Source of the DNA: JBQLZQ01 sp052168355
GTDB lineage: Bacteria; Pseudomonadota; Alphaproteobacteria; DSM-16000; Inquilinaceae
NCBI GenBank assembly: GCA_052168355.1
Contig: JBQLZQ010000030.1
Location: forward strand, 29,533 to 93,532
Direction: 5' to 3'
Length of the DNA stretch: 64,000 bases
Position numbers and translations under genes: made by a program. The notes beneath the pieces are model-generated. The model saw nothing but the letters and a program-made list of their open reading frames with translations. It searched no databases and had not been told where the DNA came from. Shown piece by piece: positions 8,957 to 18,278 of this stretch. How positions within the stretch are numbered: the stretch's first letter is position 1; each line of letters begins with the position of its first letter.

Positions 8957-8974
8957 CCGGCGCCGGAGGCCGGT
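8956..8974. terminator. Weak hairpin in convergent gap
   Basis: ACCGGC and GCCGGT pair across a 7-base loop directly after the dctM stop, followed by CAAAA. It could end transcription of the operon in a 36-base convergent gap, but the stem is short and there is no long T run. Confidence 0.3.
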
Positions 8975-8992
8975 CAAAACCCGCGTCGGCGA

Positions 8993-10066
8993 TCAGCCGG
9001 GTGGGGACAGCCAGCCGCGATAGCAGGGATGCTCCTCTCCGATGGGCAGATCGACCGGTTGGCCTTGGCGGGCGGAGTGATAGATCGCGGTGACCAGTTC
9101 CAGGGATCGCCGCGCGTCGCCGACGGTCACCGGCGGGTCGGCGTTGCCGGCCAGCGCCGCGTGAAATGACGCGAATTGCCCGGCGAACCCTTCATGGCCC
9201 GGTTCGGCGCCGCGCAGCGCCACGTCGATGGCCGACTGGCGTTCCGGTGTCGTCGCGATGAACTGCCAGGGATCGGTGTCGAAGCCGTAGGCATCCGCAT
9301 GGCTTTCCACGGTCACGTTCTGGAACACGAACTTGAGGCGCGAGGTCTGGCGGGCCGCGCCCAGGGTGGCGGACAGGGTGGCCACGCTGCCATCGGCCAT
9401 CTCGACGACGGCGGCGCTGCAATCCTCCACCTCGATGGGGTTGACCGCGGTTCGGGTCGCCGCGTAGACGCGGGCGATGGGTCCCAGCACATGGGTCAGC
9501 AGATCGTGAGCGTGGATCGCCTGGGTCAGGTTGACGCCGCCCAGTTCGGTGGCCCACCGCCCGCGCCAGGCGACCTCGTAATAGTCGGGTCCGCGTTGCC
9601 AGTGGGTCTCCACGGTGGCGATGTAGGCTCGTCCGGTCAGGCCCAGATCGACCAGGTGCCGCAACTTGCGGACACCGCCGCCGAACCGTCTCTGAAAGAT
9701 GGGCATCAGCCGGCCGTTGGCCGACGCCGCCATTGCCGCGATGCGGTCGACCTCGGCCAGGGATCCGGCCAGCGGCTTTTCGCAGATGACGTGCTGTCCG
9801 GCCGCCAGCACCGCCTGGATCTGCCGGACATGCAGATGCGCGGGTGTGCACAGATCGATCACGTCGATGGCCGGGTCGCCCAGCAGGGCATCCAGGCGGG
9901 TTTCGACCCGCCGAACCCCAAAGGCGGCCGCCAGCGCCTCGGCGCGGTTCCGGTCGATGTCGCAGACGGCGGCGACGTCGTAAAGGTCGGGAAGGGCCTT
10001 GAAGCCGGCCAAATGTTCGCGGCCGATCCCGGTGCCGACGATGGCGACGGCAAGGCGGTCAGGCAC
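8993..10066 (-). CDS. Gfo/Idh/MocA family oxidoreductase
   Basis: A 357-residue NAD(P)-dependent dehydrogenase: an N-terminal Rossmann fold (AVAIVGTGIGREH) and the family's CEKPLAGS segment near residue 95, followed by the C-terminal alpha/beta substrate domain. Family members oxidize or reduce sugars, inositols and sugar acids. The GTG at 10066 overlaps the stop of the preceding oxidoreductase by eight bases, which supports coupled translation, although no strong ribosome-binding site is seen and the start is uncertain. It is the last gene of the leftward ABC operon and probably processes the imported sugar. Confidence 0.88.
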   Translation of the reverse strand: MPDRLAVAIVGTGIGREHLAGFKALPDLYDVAAVCDIDRNRAEALAAAFGVRRVETRLDALLGDPAIDVIDLCTPAHLHVRQIQAVLAAGQHVICEKPLAGSLAEVDRIAAMAASANGRLMPIFQRRFGGGVRKLRHLVDLGLTGRAYIATVETHWQRGPDYYEVAWRGRWATELGGVNLTQAIHAHDLLTHVLGPIARVYAATRTAVNPIEVEDCSAAVVEMADGSVATLSATLGAARQTSRLKFVFQNVTVESHADAYGFDTDPWQFIATTPERQSAIDVALRGAEPGHEGFAGQFASFHAALAGNADPPVTVGDARRSLELVTAIYHSARQGQPVDLPIGEEHPCYRGWLSPPG

Positions 10067-11105
10067 GGTGCCGGGCTCGGCTTGGGTCGAGAATGGCGGC
10101 CTGGGCCTGGGCCTGGGCCTGCAGGGCAAGGTCGCAGGCAAGGAAGCATTGGGCCTGCGCTTGCGCGTTCTCCGTGCCGTCGGCCAGGTCGCGCAGCAGA
10201 TCCGATCCGAAGCGCAGCGCCTCGCCGCCGCCGTCGAGGCGCCGGACCTGCTCTTGATCCACGAGTATCAGGTGGCTGCCGCCGGGGCGCCTGTCGATGC
10301 CCATGTTTTTGTAGACTTCGATGGTGCCGTGCGTTCCCAGGATGGTCAGCCGCCCGTCGCCCCAATGGCCCAGCCCGTCCGGCGTGAACCAATCCACCCG
10401 GCAATAGCCGCTTCCTCCGTTGCCGCGAACCATCACCTCGCCAAAATCCTGAAGACCGTCATGATCGGGATGGGCCAGATTGCCGGCCTGCGCGGCCACG
10501 ACTTCGGCCTGCGTCGACCCGGTGTAGTGGAGGAAATGATCCATCTGGTGGCTGGCCAGATCGGTGAGGATGCCGCCATGGCTGGTCCGGTCGAAAAACC
10601 AGGCAGGGCGGGGGACGACGCCCAGGCGATGCGGCCCCAGACCGATGGTCTGCAGGACCCGCCCGATGGCTCCGGCACGGACCAGGTCCGTCGCCCGCTG
10701 CATCGCGCCGACCTCGAACCGTTCGGTGAAGTACACGAGAAATCGCCGGCCGGTCTCGGTCTGGGCCCGGCGCAGGTCCGCCAGTTGCGGGGCCGTCGTG
10801 GCGCCCGGCTTGTCGACCATCGCATGCTTGCCGTGCCGCATCGCCTCGATGGCGACGGACGCGCGGCGATCGGGAACGGCCGCCGATAGAACCAGGCCGA
10901 TGCGGGAGTCTTCAAAGATCGCACGCGGGTCTGCGACCCGCAGCGCCTGGCCATGGTGCTTTGCGAAATCGGCCGCGATCCGATCGTCATCAACGTGCCA
11001 GGCGGCCATCGCGCCGCCGGCGTTCGTCACACAACGGATCATCGCCTCGATATGGTTATGGTCGGCGCCGACGACGGCGAAGCGCAACGGCGGTCCATCG
11101 GTCAT
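10059..11105 (-). CDS. Gfo/Idh/MocA family oxidoreductase
   Basis: A 348-residue dehydrogenase of the same superfamily as its downstream neighbour but clearly divergent from it. The N-terminus reads RFAVVGADHNHIEAM, with the expected nucleotide-binding beta-alpha-beta unit; the Lys-Pro of the family is in MVDKPGATT. A His-rich segment (SHQMDHFLHYTG) lies in the substrate domain. The ATG at 11105 overlaps the ATPase stop (ATGA). The C-terminus is odd: repeated Gln-Ala pairs before and after a short hydrophobic segment, encoded in part by a hexanucleotide repeat. Two MocA-type enzymes in one operon suggest a sugar oxidized and then reduced at different carbons, or a keto intermediate. Confidence 0.88.
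   Translation of the reverse strand: MTDGPPLRFAVVGADHNHIEAMIRCVTNAGGAMAAWHVDDDRIAADFAKHHGQALRVADPRAIFEDSRIGLVLSAAVPDRRASVAIEAMRHGKHAMVDKPGATTAPQLADLRRAQTETGRRFLVYFTERFEVGAMQRATDLVRAGAIGRVLQTIGLGPHRLGVVPRPAWFFDRTSHGGILTDLASHQMDHFLHYTGSTQAEVVAAQAGNLAHPDHDGLQDFGEVMVRGNGGSGYCRVDWFTPDGLGHWGDGRLTILGTHGTIEVYKNMGIDRRPGGSHLILVDQEQVRRLDGGGEALRFGSDLLRDLADGTENAQAQAQCFLACDLALQAQAQAQAAILDPSRARHRA
10101..10124. repeat. Hexanucleotide microsatellite inside oxidoreductase gene
   Basis: CTGGGC is repeated three times followed by a partial copy; on the coding strand it gives a Gln-Ala run near the C-terminus. A slip of one unit keeps the frame, so it changes length without disrupting the protein. Confidence 0.7.
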
Positions 11106-12241
11106 GGCGTCGATCCCCCGGCTGGCCGCGGCGGGGCGGGTGCGGTGACCTGGCCGCCCAGGCGACGGCCCTCGGGATCGAACAGATGGAGGCTGGCATG
11201 CTCGAGGTCGAGCCCCAACCGGTCGCCGGGGCCGATGCCATGCTGGCCGGCCAGGCACAGCAGCATGGCGCTGTCGTCCTTGGCCGCGGTATGGACGATG
11301 GTCTCGTTGCCAAGCTGCTCGACCTGGCCGGCGGTGACCGCAAAAGTGGAGGCCGGCGACAGGACCACCTCGTGGGGCCTGATGCCCAGGGTCACCGCGT
11401 CGCCGATGGCCAGTCCCGTCGGGGCGATTTCCAGCGGCACGTCCAGTCGCGTCGCCCGGTCGGCGCCCAGCGTCACGCCCAGCGACGTGTCGCCGATGCG
11501 ATCGACACTGGCGTCAAGGAAGTTCATGCGCGGCGATCCGATAAAGCCGGCGACAAAGGCATTGGCCGGATGATTGTAGAGATCCAGCGGGGTGCCGATC
11601 TGTTCGATCCGTCCGTCGCGCAGGACCACGATCCGATGGGCCAGGGTCATGGCTTCGATCTGGTCGTGGGTCACGTAGATCATGGTAGCGCCCAGCCGGG
11701 CATGCAGCGCCGACAGCTCGCTGCGCATGACCACCCGCAGTTCGGCGTCGAGGTTGGACAGGGGTTCGTCCAGCAGGAAGATGCCCGGGCGGCGGACGAT
11801 GGCGCGTCCGATGGCCACCCGCTGCCGCTGGCCGCCGGACAGTTGGCGCGGCTTGCGGTCCAGCAGGGGCTCGATGCGCAGCATGCGCGCCACCTCGTCG
11901 ATCTGCGCTGCGACCTCTTTTTTCGGCATCCGGCCGTTCTCCAGCCCGAAGGACAGGTTCTGCCGAACCGACATGTGCGGATACAGCGCGTAGGACTGGA
12001 AGACCATGGCCAGGCCGCGGTCGGCGGCGGACCGGTCGTTGACGCGAACGCCGTCCAAAAGAATGTCGCCGCCGGTCGCCCGCTCCAGGCCGGCGATGAC
12101 CCGCAGCAGCGTGGACTTGCCGCAGCCCGACGGGCCGACGAACACCACCATCTCGCCGTCCTGGACTTCCAGGTCGATGGCGCGCAGCACCTCGACCGCG
12201 CCGAACCGCTTGGTGACCGCTGAAAGATGCAGGTGCGCCAT
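11102..12241 (-). CDS. ABC transporter ATP-binding protein, MalK/UgpC type
   Basis: A 379-residue ATPase with Walker A GPSGCGKST (residues about 37-45), Q-loop FQSYALYPHM, signature LSGGQRQRVAIGRA, Walker B IFLLDEPLSNLD and switch His in VTHDQIEAM. After residue 240 comes the OB-fold/TOBE extension typical of CUT1 sugar importers. It energizes the two permeases encoded just upstream. ATGA overlap with the next oxidoreductase. The TOBE domain also allows regulation by phosphotransferase-type partners in some relatives, but nothing here shows that. Confidence 0.93.
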   Translation of the reverse strand: MAHLHLSAVTKRFGAVEVLRAIDLEVQDGEMVVFVGPSGCGKSTLLRVIAGLERATGGDILLDGVRVNDRSAADRGLAMVFQSYALYPHMSVRQNLSFGLENGRMPKKEVAAQIDEVARMLRIEPLLDRKPRQLSGGQRQRVAIGRAIVRRPGIFLLDEPLSNLDAELRVVMRSELSALHARLGATMIYVTHDQIEAMTLAHRIVVLRDGRIEQIGTPLDLYNHPANAFVAGFIGSPRMNFLDASVDRIGDTSLGVTLGADRATRLDVPLEIAPTGLAIGDAVTLGIRPHEVVLSPASTFAVTAGQVEQLGNETIVHTAAKDDSAMLLCLAGQHGIGPGDRLGLDLEHASLHLFDPEGRRLGGQVTAPAPPRPAGGSTP

Positions 12242-12246
12242 GGCCC

Positions 12247-13299
12247 TTACTTCATGCCCGTGGTGGCCACGCCGGTCGTGATGAACCGCTGCAGGAAGAC
12301 AAAGATCAACACCACAGGAAGCATCGTCAGCACCGTCATCGCCAGCACATAGTGCCACTGCACGTTGAGCTCGCCGGCGAAGGCGTTGAGGCCGACCTGC
12401 AGGGTGTAGAGCTCGCGCCGCGACAGAACGACCAGGGGCCACAGGAAATCGTTCCAGCGCCACATGACGGAAAAGATGGCCAGCACCGCCAGCGCCGGCG
12501 CGGTCAGGGGCATGACGATGCGCCAGTAGATCTTCCACTCCGACGCCTTGTCCATGCGCGCGGCCTCCATCAGCTCGTCCGGGATGGTCAGCATGTACTG
12601 GCGCAGCAGGAAGACGCCGGTGGGTGTCGCCACCGTCGGCAGGATGACCCCCCACAGGCTGTCGAACAGGTTCAGATGGCTGATCACCACATAGACCGGA
12701 ACCAGGATCACCGGCAGCGGCACCATCAGGGTGGCCAGGATGAAAACCAGGATCGCGCCCCGTCCCCTGAAGGAGTATTTGGACAGCGCGAAGGCCGCCA
12801 TCGAGTTGACGACGAGCGTGATCAGCGTCGCCGTCACGGTGACGAAGACGGAATTGCCGAAGAACGTCAGAAAGGCGAACCGCTGAAGCGGCTCCGTGTA
12901 ATTCTCGGTGGCCAGCGCCACGCCGCGAATGGCTTCCCGGTTGCCGATCGGCACCTCGAACCGCTGGCTTGGATCGTCCGGGTCGACCATCCGGGCGACG
13001 ATGCCGATGCGGCGCACCTGGGCCAGCACCCGCCGGGATCCGTCCTCCAGCGTCACGGTGTAGAGCTCCAGCGGCTCGTCGAAGCCGTCGACCGCGCGGG
13101 TTTCCGTCGCCAGCGGCATCAGCGTCGGCGGAAACTCGTTGAGCGCGGCCCGCGTCTTGAAGGACGAAAAGGTCAGCCAGACCGCCGGCCCCAGCATCAG
13201 CACCAGGCCCAGGATCAGCCACGTCCAGCTCACGATATCGGTCCAGTGCCAGCCGGCGCCGCCGCGCCTGCGGAACAGAAAGGCGCGCACCGCCTGCAT
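12247..13299 (-). CDS. CUT1 ABC sugar permease (MalG/UgpE type) with long periplasmic insertion
   Basis: A 350-residue permease, longer than the usual 270-300. TM1 (about residues 24-44) is followed by a hydrophilic stretch of roughly 90 residues before TM2; it includes TLEDGSRRVLAQVRR and reads like a small periplasmic beta domain. The EAA loop is present (ELMEAARMDKASEWKIYWRI). The start codon overlaps the stop of the other permease (TGATG). The protein pairs with the gene at 13299-14357 to form the channel. Confidence 0.9.
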   Translation of the reverse strand: MQAVRAFLFRRRGGAGWHWTDIVSWTWLILGLVLMLGPAVWLTFSSFKTRAALNEFPPTLMPLATETRAVDGFDEPLELYTVTLEDGSRRVLAQVRRIGIVARMVDPDDPSQRFEVPIGNREAIRGVALATENYTEPLQRFAFLTFFGNSVFVTVTATLITLVVNSMAAFALSKYSFRGRGAILVFILATLMVPLPVILVPVYVVISHLNLFDSLWGVILPTVATPTGVFLLRQYMLTIPDELMEAARMDKASEWKIYWRIVMPLTAPALAVLAIFSVMWRWNDFLWPLVVLSRRELYTLQVGLNAFAGELNVQWHYVLAMTVLTMLPVVLIFVFLQRFITTGVATTGMK

Positions 13300-14357
13300 C
13301 AGCCGGGCTCCCGCGAGCGTTGGGCCGACAGCCACAGCTGCAGCAGCGTCAGCACCATCAGAACCAGCCCCATGAGGATCGACGCGGCCGAGGCGAGGCC
13401 CAGATTGCGCAGCTGATTGGCGAACCCGGTCTGGTAGATGTACTGCACCAGCATCTGGGTCGAGGTTCCCGGCCCGCCGCCGGTCAGCACATAAACCTCG
13501 TCGAAAACCTGGACCGCGCGAATCAGGGCCAGGATCAGGACGACCAGCATGGTCGGCGCCAGCAGCGGCAGGGTGATCCGCGCGAAAGCGCGCCAACGGC
13601 CGGTGCCGTCCATCTCCGCCGCCTCGTACAGATCGGCCGGGATCGACTGCAGCCCGGCCAGCAGGATCAGGGTGAAGAACCCCATATGGGCCCAGGTGGT
13701 CACGAAGATCGCCCAGAACATGGCCCAGAACGGATCGCCCAGCCAGACGATGCCCTCCAGGCCAAGCCCGTCGAAAAGGGCGTTCAACAGCCCCTGCCGC
13801 TGCAGGATCCACTTCCAGATCAGCCCGACGACGACCGGCGACAGCAGGACCGGGAAGAAGAACACCGCGCGCCAGAACCCGCGGCCCGGGATCCGGCGGT
13901 TCAGGACCAGCGCCGTCGCCAGCGCCGTCAGCGCGACGGCCGGGACCTGGACGATCATGAAGGTCAGCGTGTTGTAGACGCCCGACCAGAAGGCGTCCTG
14001 CCGGCAGCTGAACGGATCGGTGAAATCCCGGCAGTCGAACAGCGTCGCGTACTGCTCGGCGCCCACGAACACCCGGTCCTCCAGGAACAGGGCGGCCCCG
14101 CCGGTGAACGAATAGACGATGTTGATCATCAGCGGCACCGCCACGAACACCGTGAAGATGGCCATGTTGGGCAGCAGGAAGAACACGATCATGGCCCGGG
14201 TGCCGAACCGGCGCTGCAGCCAGGCGACGGGAAGCTCCACCGCTTCCAGCGCCAGGCGCAGCGGCTGGAAGGCGAGCGCGAATGCACGCGCCTTCCAGCC
14301 CTGGCCCGACTCCCGGCGGGGCAGGGATTCGAGGTCGTGGCCGGCCGGTTCGGCCAT
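13299..14357 (-). CDS. CUT1 ABC sugar permease (MalF/UgpA type)
   Basis: A 352-residue permease with a roughly 50-residue cytoplasmic N-terminal extension, then TM1 (FFLLPNMAIFTVFVAVPLM). A Cys-containing periplasmic loop (FDCRDFTDPFSCRQD) near residues 109-123 could form a disulfide. The EAA loop is DLYEAAEMDGTGRWRAFARI. Together with its partner permease and the ATPase it makes a CUT1 importer, the class that takes up disaccharides, oligosaccharides and glycerol-phosphate compounds. Confidence 0.9.
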   Translation of the reverse strand: MAEPAGHDLESLPRRESGQGWKARAFALAFQPLRLALEAVELPVAWLQRRFGTRAMIVFFLLPNMAIFTVFVAVPLMINIVYSFTGGAALFLEDRVFVGAEQYATLFDCRDFTDPFSCRQDAFWSGVYNTLTFMIVQVPAVALTALATALVLNRRIPGRGFWRAVFFFPVLLSPVVVGLIWKWILQRQGLLNALFDGLGLEGIVWLGDPFWAMFWAIFVTTWAHMGFFTLILLAGLQSIPADLYEAAEMDGTGRWRAFARITLPLLAPTMLVVLILALIRAVQVFDEVYVLTGGGPGTSTQMLVQYIYQTGFANQLRNLGLASAASILMGLVLMVLTLLQLWLSAQRSREPG

Positions 14358-14378
14358 GGGCCGCGGGCCGCCCTGCCC

Positions 14379-15653
14379 TTAGCGTTGCGCTTCGGCGATC
14401 TGGTCGGCGATGTCCTGTTCCATGCGGGCCAAGGCGTCGTCGAGCGACAGTTCGCCGGCCACCACCTGACCCAGGCGGGTGATGATGGCGCCGTAGAGGA
14501 CGCTGTTGTACCGATAGGCCTGCATGGCGATGGCCTTGGGCTCCAGCCGGCCCACCTCGGCCAGGAAGACCTCCAGGGCGCGCTTCACCAGAGGGCTGTC
14601 GGACGCATATTCGACGCCGCTGTCGGCCAGCCCCGCATGGGCCGGAAGGAACAGCGTCCGCGACGTGAACTCGCGCAGCACCGGCTCCGACGCCAGATAG
14701 TCCAGGACCCGCGCCACCTCCTCGGGGTGGTCTGTGTATTTGATGCCGACCAGCCCGGCGCCGCCGGCCATGCCGGTACAGGTCACCGGTCCACAGGGGT
14801 TGGCCACCGCCCACCAGTCGAAGGCGTCGCCGATCTGCTCCTCGAACTGGGCGATCTGCCAGGATCCGGAGAAATACATCACCACTTCGGCGTTGGCGAA
14901 TTCCTCGTTGGCGCCGACATAGGTGGTGCCGGAAACCCCGCCCCACAGCTCCGCCGCCATGACGCCGTCCTGGTGCCATTGGACGATATTTTCGGACATG
15001 GCGCGGATGCCGTCGTCCGGCACCGCCGGATTGCCCTCTGCGTCGACCAGGGCGGCGCCAAAGCCGATGGCGGGCCCTGAGAACCTATGCCCCGACCGGT
15101 CGATGGCCAGCGGAATCGGAACCTCCGTGGCCTCCGCCACCTCGGTGATCGCGGCGATCCATTCGTCCCAGGTCGCTCCCTGTTCCGGCACCGCGACGCC
15201 GGCCTGGTCGAACAGGGTCTTGTTGATGAACGGGCCGGTGACGGTCAACTGGGTGACGAAGCCGGGGATGGCGTCGGACCCCTCCGGGCGCATCCAGCCC
15301 AGGAAATTGCCGAAATTTTCCTCCCAATAGGCCGGATCCTCGACCATCGGCCGGATGTCCAGCCAATGGTCGGCCAGCGCTACCAGGTCCGTGACCCGGG
15401 CGATGTCCGGCCCGCGCCCGCTTTCGAGTTGAACCGGCAGGGTCTCGCGGGTGGTTTGATAGGCGACCTCGTCGAGAACGATGTCGATGTCCGGGTTATC
15501 GGCCTCGAACCGCTCCAGAAGGTCCGCGACGACGGTCCCCTCGTTGCCGTCGGAATACCACATGATCCGGATCTCGGTCTGGGCCAGGGCGGGCCCGGCC
15601 AGCAGCATCCCGGTCAGGCAGGAAAGCGCCAGTCTGGCGTATCGTTTGGTCAT
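14379..15653 (-). CDS. ABC sugar substrate-binding protein (family 1)
   Basis: A 424-residue periplasmic binding protein with a signal peptide (MTKRYARLALSCLTGMLLA, cleavage after ALA near residue 24). The mature N-terminus (EIRIMWYSDGNEG) and the segment with RFEADNPDIDIVLDEV are typical of extracellular solute-binding family 1. GGAGGA precedes the ATG at 15653. It is the first transporter gene of the operon after the large unknown protein, with a gap of about 70 bases. Substrate unknown; the neighbouring CE15-like esterase suggests an acidic or esterified oligosaccharide. Confidence 0.92.
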   Translation of the reverse strand: MTKRYARLALSCLTGMLLAGPALAQTEIRIMWYSDGNEGTVVADLLERFEADNPDIDIVLDEVAYQTTRETLPVQLESGRGPDIARVTDLVALADHWLDIRPMVEDPAYWEENFGNFLGWMRPEGSDAIPGFVTQLTVTGPFINKTLFDQAGVAVPEQGATWDEWIAAITEVAEATEVPIPLAIDRSGHRFSGPAIGFGAALVDAEGNPAVPDDGIRAMSENIVQWHQDGVMAAELWGGVSGTTYVGANEEFANAEVVMYFSGSWQIAQFEEQIGDAFDWWAVANPCGPVTCTGMAGGAGLVGIKYTDHPEEVARVLDYLASEPVLREFTSRTLFLPAHAGLADSGVEYASDSPLVKRALEVFLAEVGRLEPKAIAMQAYRYNSVLYGAIITRLGQVVAGELSLDDALARMEQDIADQIAEAQR

Positions 15654-15726
15654 GGTCTGTCGTCCTCCCTCGTTTCCATTGTTTCCGATCCCCATTCGCG
15701 GATCGACGCGGTTTTCCGGGCCGCCG

Positions 15727-18231
15727 TCATGCGGCGGCCTCGGCCAGATCGTGGGTCACGACCGTTCCGGCGATCGTCCATGTCGCTGGATCGATCACCT
15801 CGTGCGGCGTGGTCAGGCGGCCGTCGGCATGGCCGGTCAGCGGTCCATATTCCGGATCGGCAAGGCGCATCCTGCCCGCGTCGTCGGGAAGGTCGGCGGT
15901 CAGGGTGCGCATCGCGGCCTGGAACCGGTCGAAGCTGCCGAAGTCGCCGCGAACGGCCAGACGCAGGATCCAGAGATGCCGGTCGCCGCTCTGCCGGACC
16001 TCGACCCCGGCGGTCGGCCCGGTCGTCACCGGTTCCAGCGGATTAAGGCTGCGCAGCACACCAAAGGCGTCGCCGGCCGCGAAGGCGAGCATGTGCCGTT
16101 CCACCGCCAACGCGTCGAAGCGGTGCCAGGGGAACCAGGCGTGACTGAACCCTGCCGTACCGGGATGCGGCTCGACCAGCAGGACGGCCAGGCCGCGATA
16201 CTGGTGAACGCGCGGCAGGGCCGCCGACCCGCCCCAGTAGGACGGCCGCGCGAAGCCTCCAATGATCGGTTCGCCCGGATGGTTGATCCAGATCTGGGTG
16301 TCCGGATCGCGTCCCACACGGGCATGAAGCAGCGTTTCCTGATAGCCCCAGCCGCCGGGCCGATAGCCGGCCGCCGTACCCAGCGCATAGGCATGGGTCT
16401 TGAAGTGCTGGAGCGCGGCAAGGCGCCCCGGCCCCTGAACGTAGCGCCAGTCGACCGCCACCCCAGTCGGGCACGAGGCCGCCTCGGCCAGGGACGGATC
16501 CGGCGTCAAGCGGCCGTCGCGGATCAGGGCGGCGAGCGGTCCCAGGGCAAAGCCGTGGGACGGCATCGCGCCGACGCCCCACAGCAGCCAGGCGATGCCG
16601 CTGATTTCGAGGGACCGCGCCGGGCGCAGGCTGTGCTCGTAGCTGCGGCCCTGTGACGCCGTCAGAAAACCGTGGTGGCTGGTCCGCGCGACGATTTCGA
16701 TCAGCCGGTGCGCCGCCCGCTCGGCCCGCCGCGCAAGCGCCGCGTCCGGACCCAGGCGCATCAGCGCCGTCAGGCCAAGAAGGTCGATGGGAAAGTAGGG
16801 GGCGCTGTTCCATTCCGCCAGTTCGTGCGCCTCGAAGGCGTCGAACCAGGCATGCAGCCTGTCCTCGGCGATTGCGGTCTGGTCGCGCCCGGTCCGGCCG
16901 CTTGCCGGGAAGCGGTCGCCGGGGAACACGATGCCGGCCAGATACTGGCAGACATGGAACAGCAGGGCGTGGTTCTCACTGAAGAACCACATCACGTCGT
17001 CGCCGGGTTCGTCCAGCCAGTACCGGAACCCGCGGATGGCCGTGTCGATCCGATCCGTCAGCTCCTCTGGCACGTCCGCCGGATGCTCCATCCGGATCCA
17101 CAAAAGCGCGGTCAGAAGAAAGTCGGCGCAGTCGTAGCGCTGCTCGACGGGCACCAGCGCCGTCTCCAGAACGCGGCGCAGCGCGGCCCGATCGGCCCGG
17201 CCGCGCATCAGCATGGCCTGAGCCGTGGACAGGGTGTCGGGTCCCCGCGCCAGCCGCTCCAGCACCCGGTCGGCCCGGTGGACGGGATCGGCGCACGGCG
17301 CCATCCGCCAGTCACCGTGCAGGATTTCCACCGGCAGCACGCGGTCGAGCGAGAACCCGGCCGCGGACAGGGTGATGCGAACCGACAGGTATCCGGCCGG
17401 CAGATGGTCGGCCGGTCCCAGATCGATCGCCGTGGCCCCGGCCGCGACCGACGTTCGAACCACGGCATGTCCGCCGCAGATGCCATCGCCATGGGCTTCG
17501 GCCGTGACGGCGAGATCGACCGGCGCCGGGCCGGGCAGTACCGCGCGCACCGCGCCGCCTTCGATGGTTGGCGTCTCGAACCGGATGCCGGCAAGGAGGC
17601 GCGACAGCGCCGACGCGATCTCCGGTTTGATCGGCAGGGGCAGGGCGACGGTCACCGGGCCGCCCGCTACGAGCGAGAGCGAGACGGCGTAACGCGTGTC
17701 CCGCTCGGCCAGATCGTCGAACCAGACGCCGATCTCGTGCAGGCCGGGCGCCAGGTCCAGCGTGAACTCGCGCGCCTGTTCGTCATTGCGTCGGTAAGGG
17801 GTCAGCCACCCGATCATCGTTCCGTCGCAATGGATGGCGGCGCCGCCGAAGGTCGCCAGTCGCACGACGATGGTGCGCCGGTCCTCGGTCGCGATCCATG
17901 TCCTGGCCCAACTCGACAGGCGGGTCGGGCGGTACCAGAAGCCCGACCGTTCGATCCGTATGCCGGAATGCGGAAACCGCCATTCGGTCCAGCCGGCCGG
18001 CGGGTTGGGTTCGGGCGGCCGGTCACGGAACCGGTCCGCGAAGTGCGTGCGGCAGGGATAGTCGTGGGGGATGACGTTGCGTTCCCTGGTCTTGAAGAAC
18101 GCCGCGTCCATCCCGCCGGTCAACGAGGCGGCGGGAGAGATATAGGCCGCCTCGACCAAGGGCGAAAGCTGCCAGTGCACGATCGACCCCTCTGCCTGGG
18201 CGACGCGGAGCCAACTCCCTTCATGGCGCAT
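15727..18231 (-). CDS. Large protein of unknown function, possibly a carbohydrate-active enzyme
   Basis: An 834-residue protein with no signal peptide or membrane segment. The first ~330 residues look beta-rich (FGGAAIHCDGTMIGW, repeated short hydrophobic strands), like a carbohydrate-binding or beta-sandwich module. Residues about 380-620 look helical and contain WFFSENHALLFHVCQYLAG and AEWNSAPYFPIDLLGL, reminiscent of (alpha/alpha) toroid enzymes such as lyases and glycoside hydrolases, with Glu and His residues well placed for catalysis. The last ~200 residues look beta-rich again. I cannot assign a family. It is the first gene of the leftward operon, divergent from the LacI gene, so a role in breaking down the imported sugar is a fair inference. 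A TTG at 18252 is an alternative start. Confidence 0.75.
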   Translation of the reverse strand: MRHEGSWLRVAQAEGSIVHWQLSPLVEAAYISPAASLTGGMDAAFFKTRERNVIPHDYPCRTHFADRFRDRPPEPNPPAGWTEWRFPHSGIRIERSGFWYRPTRLSSWARTWIATEDRRTIVVRLATFGGAAIHCDGTMIGWLTPYRRNDEQAREFTLDLAPGLHEIGVWFDDLAERDTRYAVSLSLVAGGPVTVALPLPIKPEIASALSRLLAGIRFETPTIEGGAVRAVLPGPAPVDLAVTAEAHGDGICGGHAVVRTSVAAGATAIDLGPADHLPAGYLSVRITLSAAGFSLDRVLPVEILHGDWRMAPCADPVHRADRVLERLARGPDTLSTAQAMLMRGRADRAALRRVLETALVPVEQRYDCADFLLTALLWIRMEHPADVPEELTDRIDTAIRGFRYWLDEPGDDVMWFFSENHALLFHVCQYLAGIVFPGDRFPASGRTGRDQTAIAEDRLHAWFDAFEAHELAEWNSAPYFPIDLLGLTALMRLGPDAALARRAERAAHRLIEIVARTSHHGFLTASQGRSYEHSLRPARSLEISGIAWLLWGVGAMPSHGFALGPLAALIRDGRLTPDPSLAEAASCPTGVAVDWRYVQGPGRLAALQHFKTHAYALGTAAGYRPGGWGYQETLLHARVGRDPDTQIWINHPGEPIIGGFARPSYWGGSAALPRVHQYRGLAVLLVEPHPGTAGFSHAWFPWHRFDALAVERHMLAFAAGDAFGVLRSLNPLEPVTTGPTAGVEVRQSGDRHLWILRLAVRGDFGSFDRFQAAMRTLTADLPDDAGRMRLADPEYGPLTGHADGRLTTPHEVIDPATWTIAGTVVTHDLAEAAA

Positions 18232-18278
18232 CTTCGTGCGTTCCTCCCCCAAAGCCGATCATCAGCGGCATGAAAACC

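Noticed and set aside
10101..10124. Hexanucleotide repeat as a phase-variable switch
   Set aside because: The unit is six bases, so gain or loss keeps the reading frame; it cannot turn the gene on or off and is near the C-terminus.
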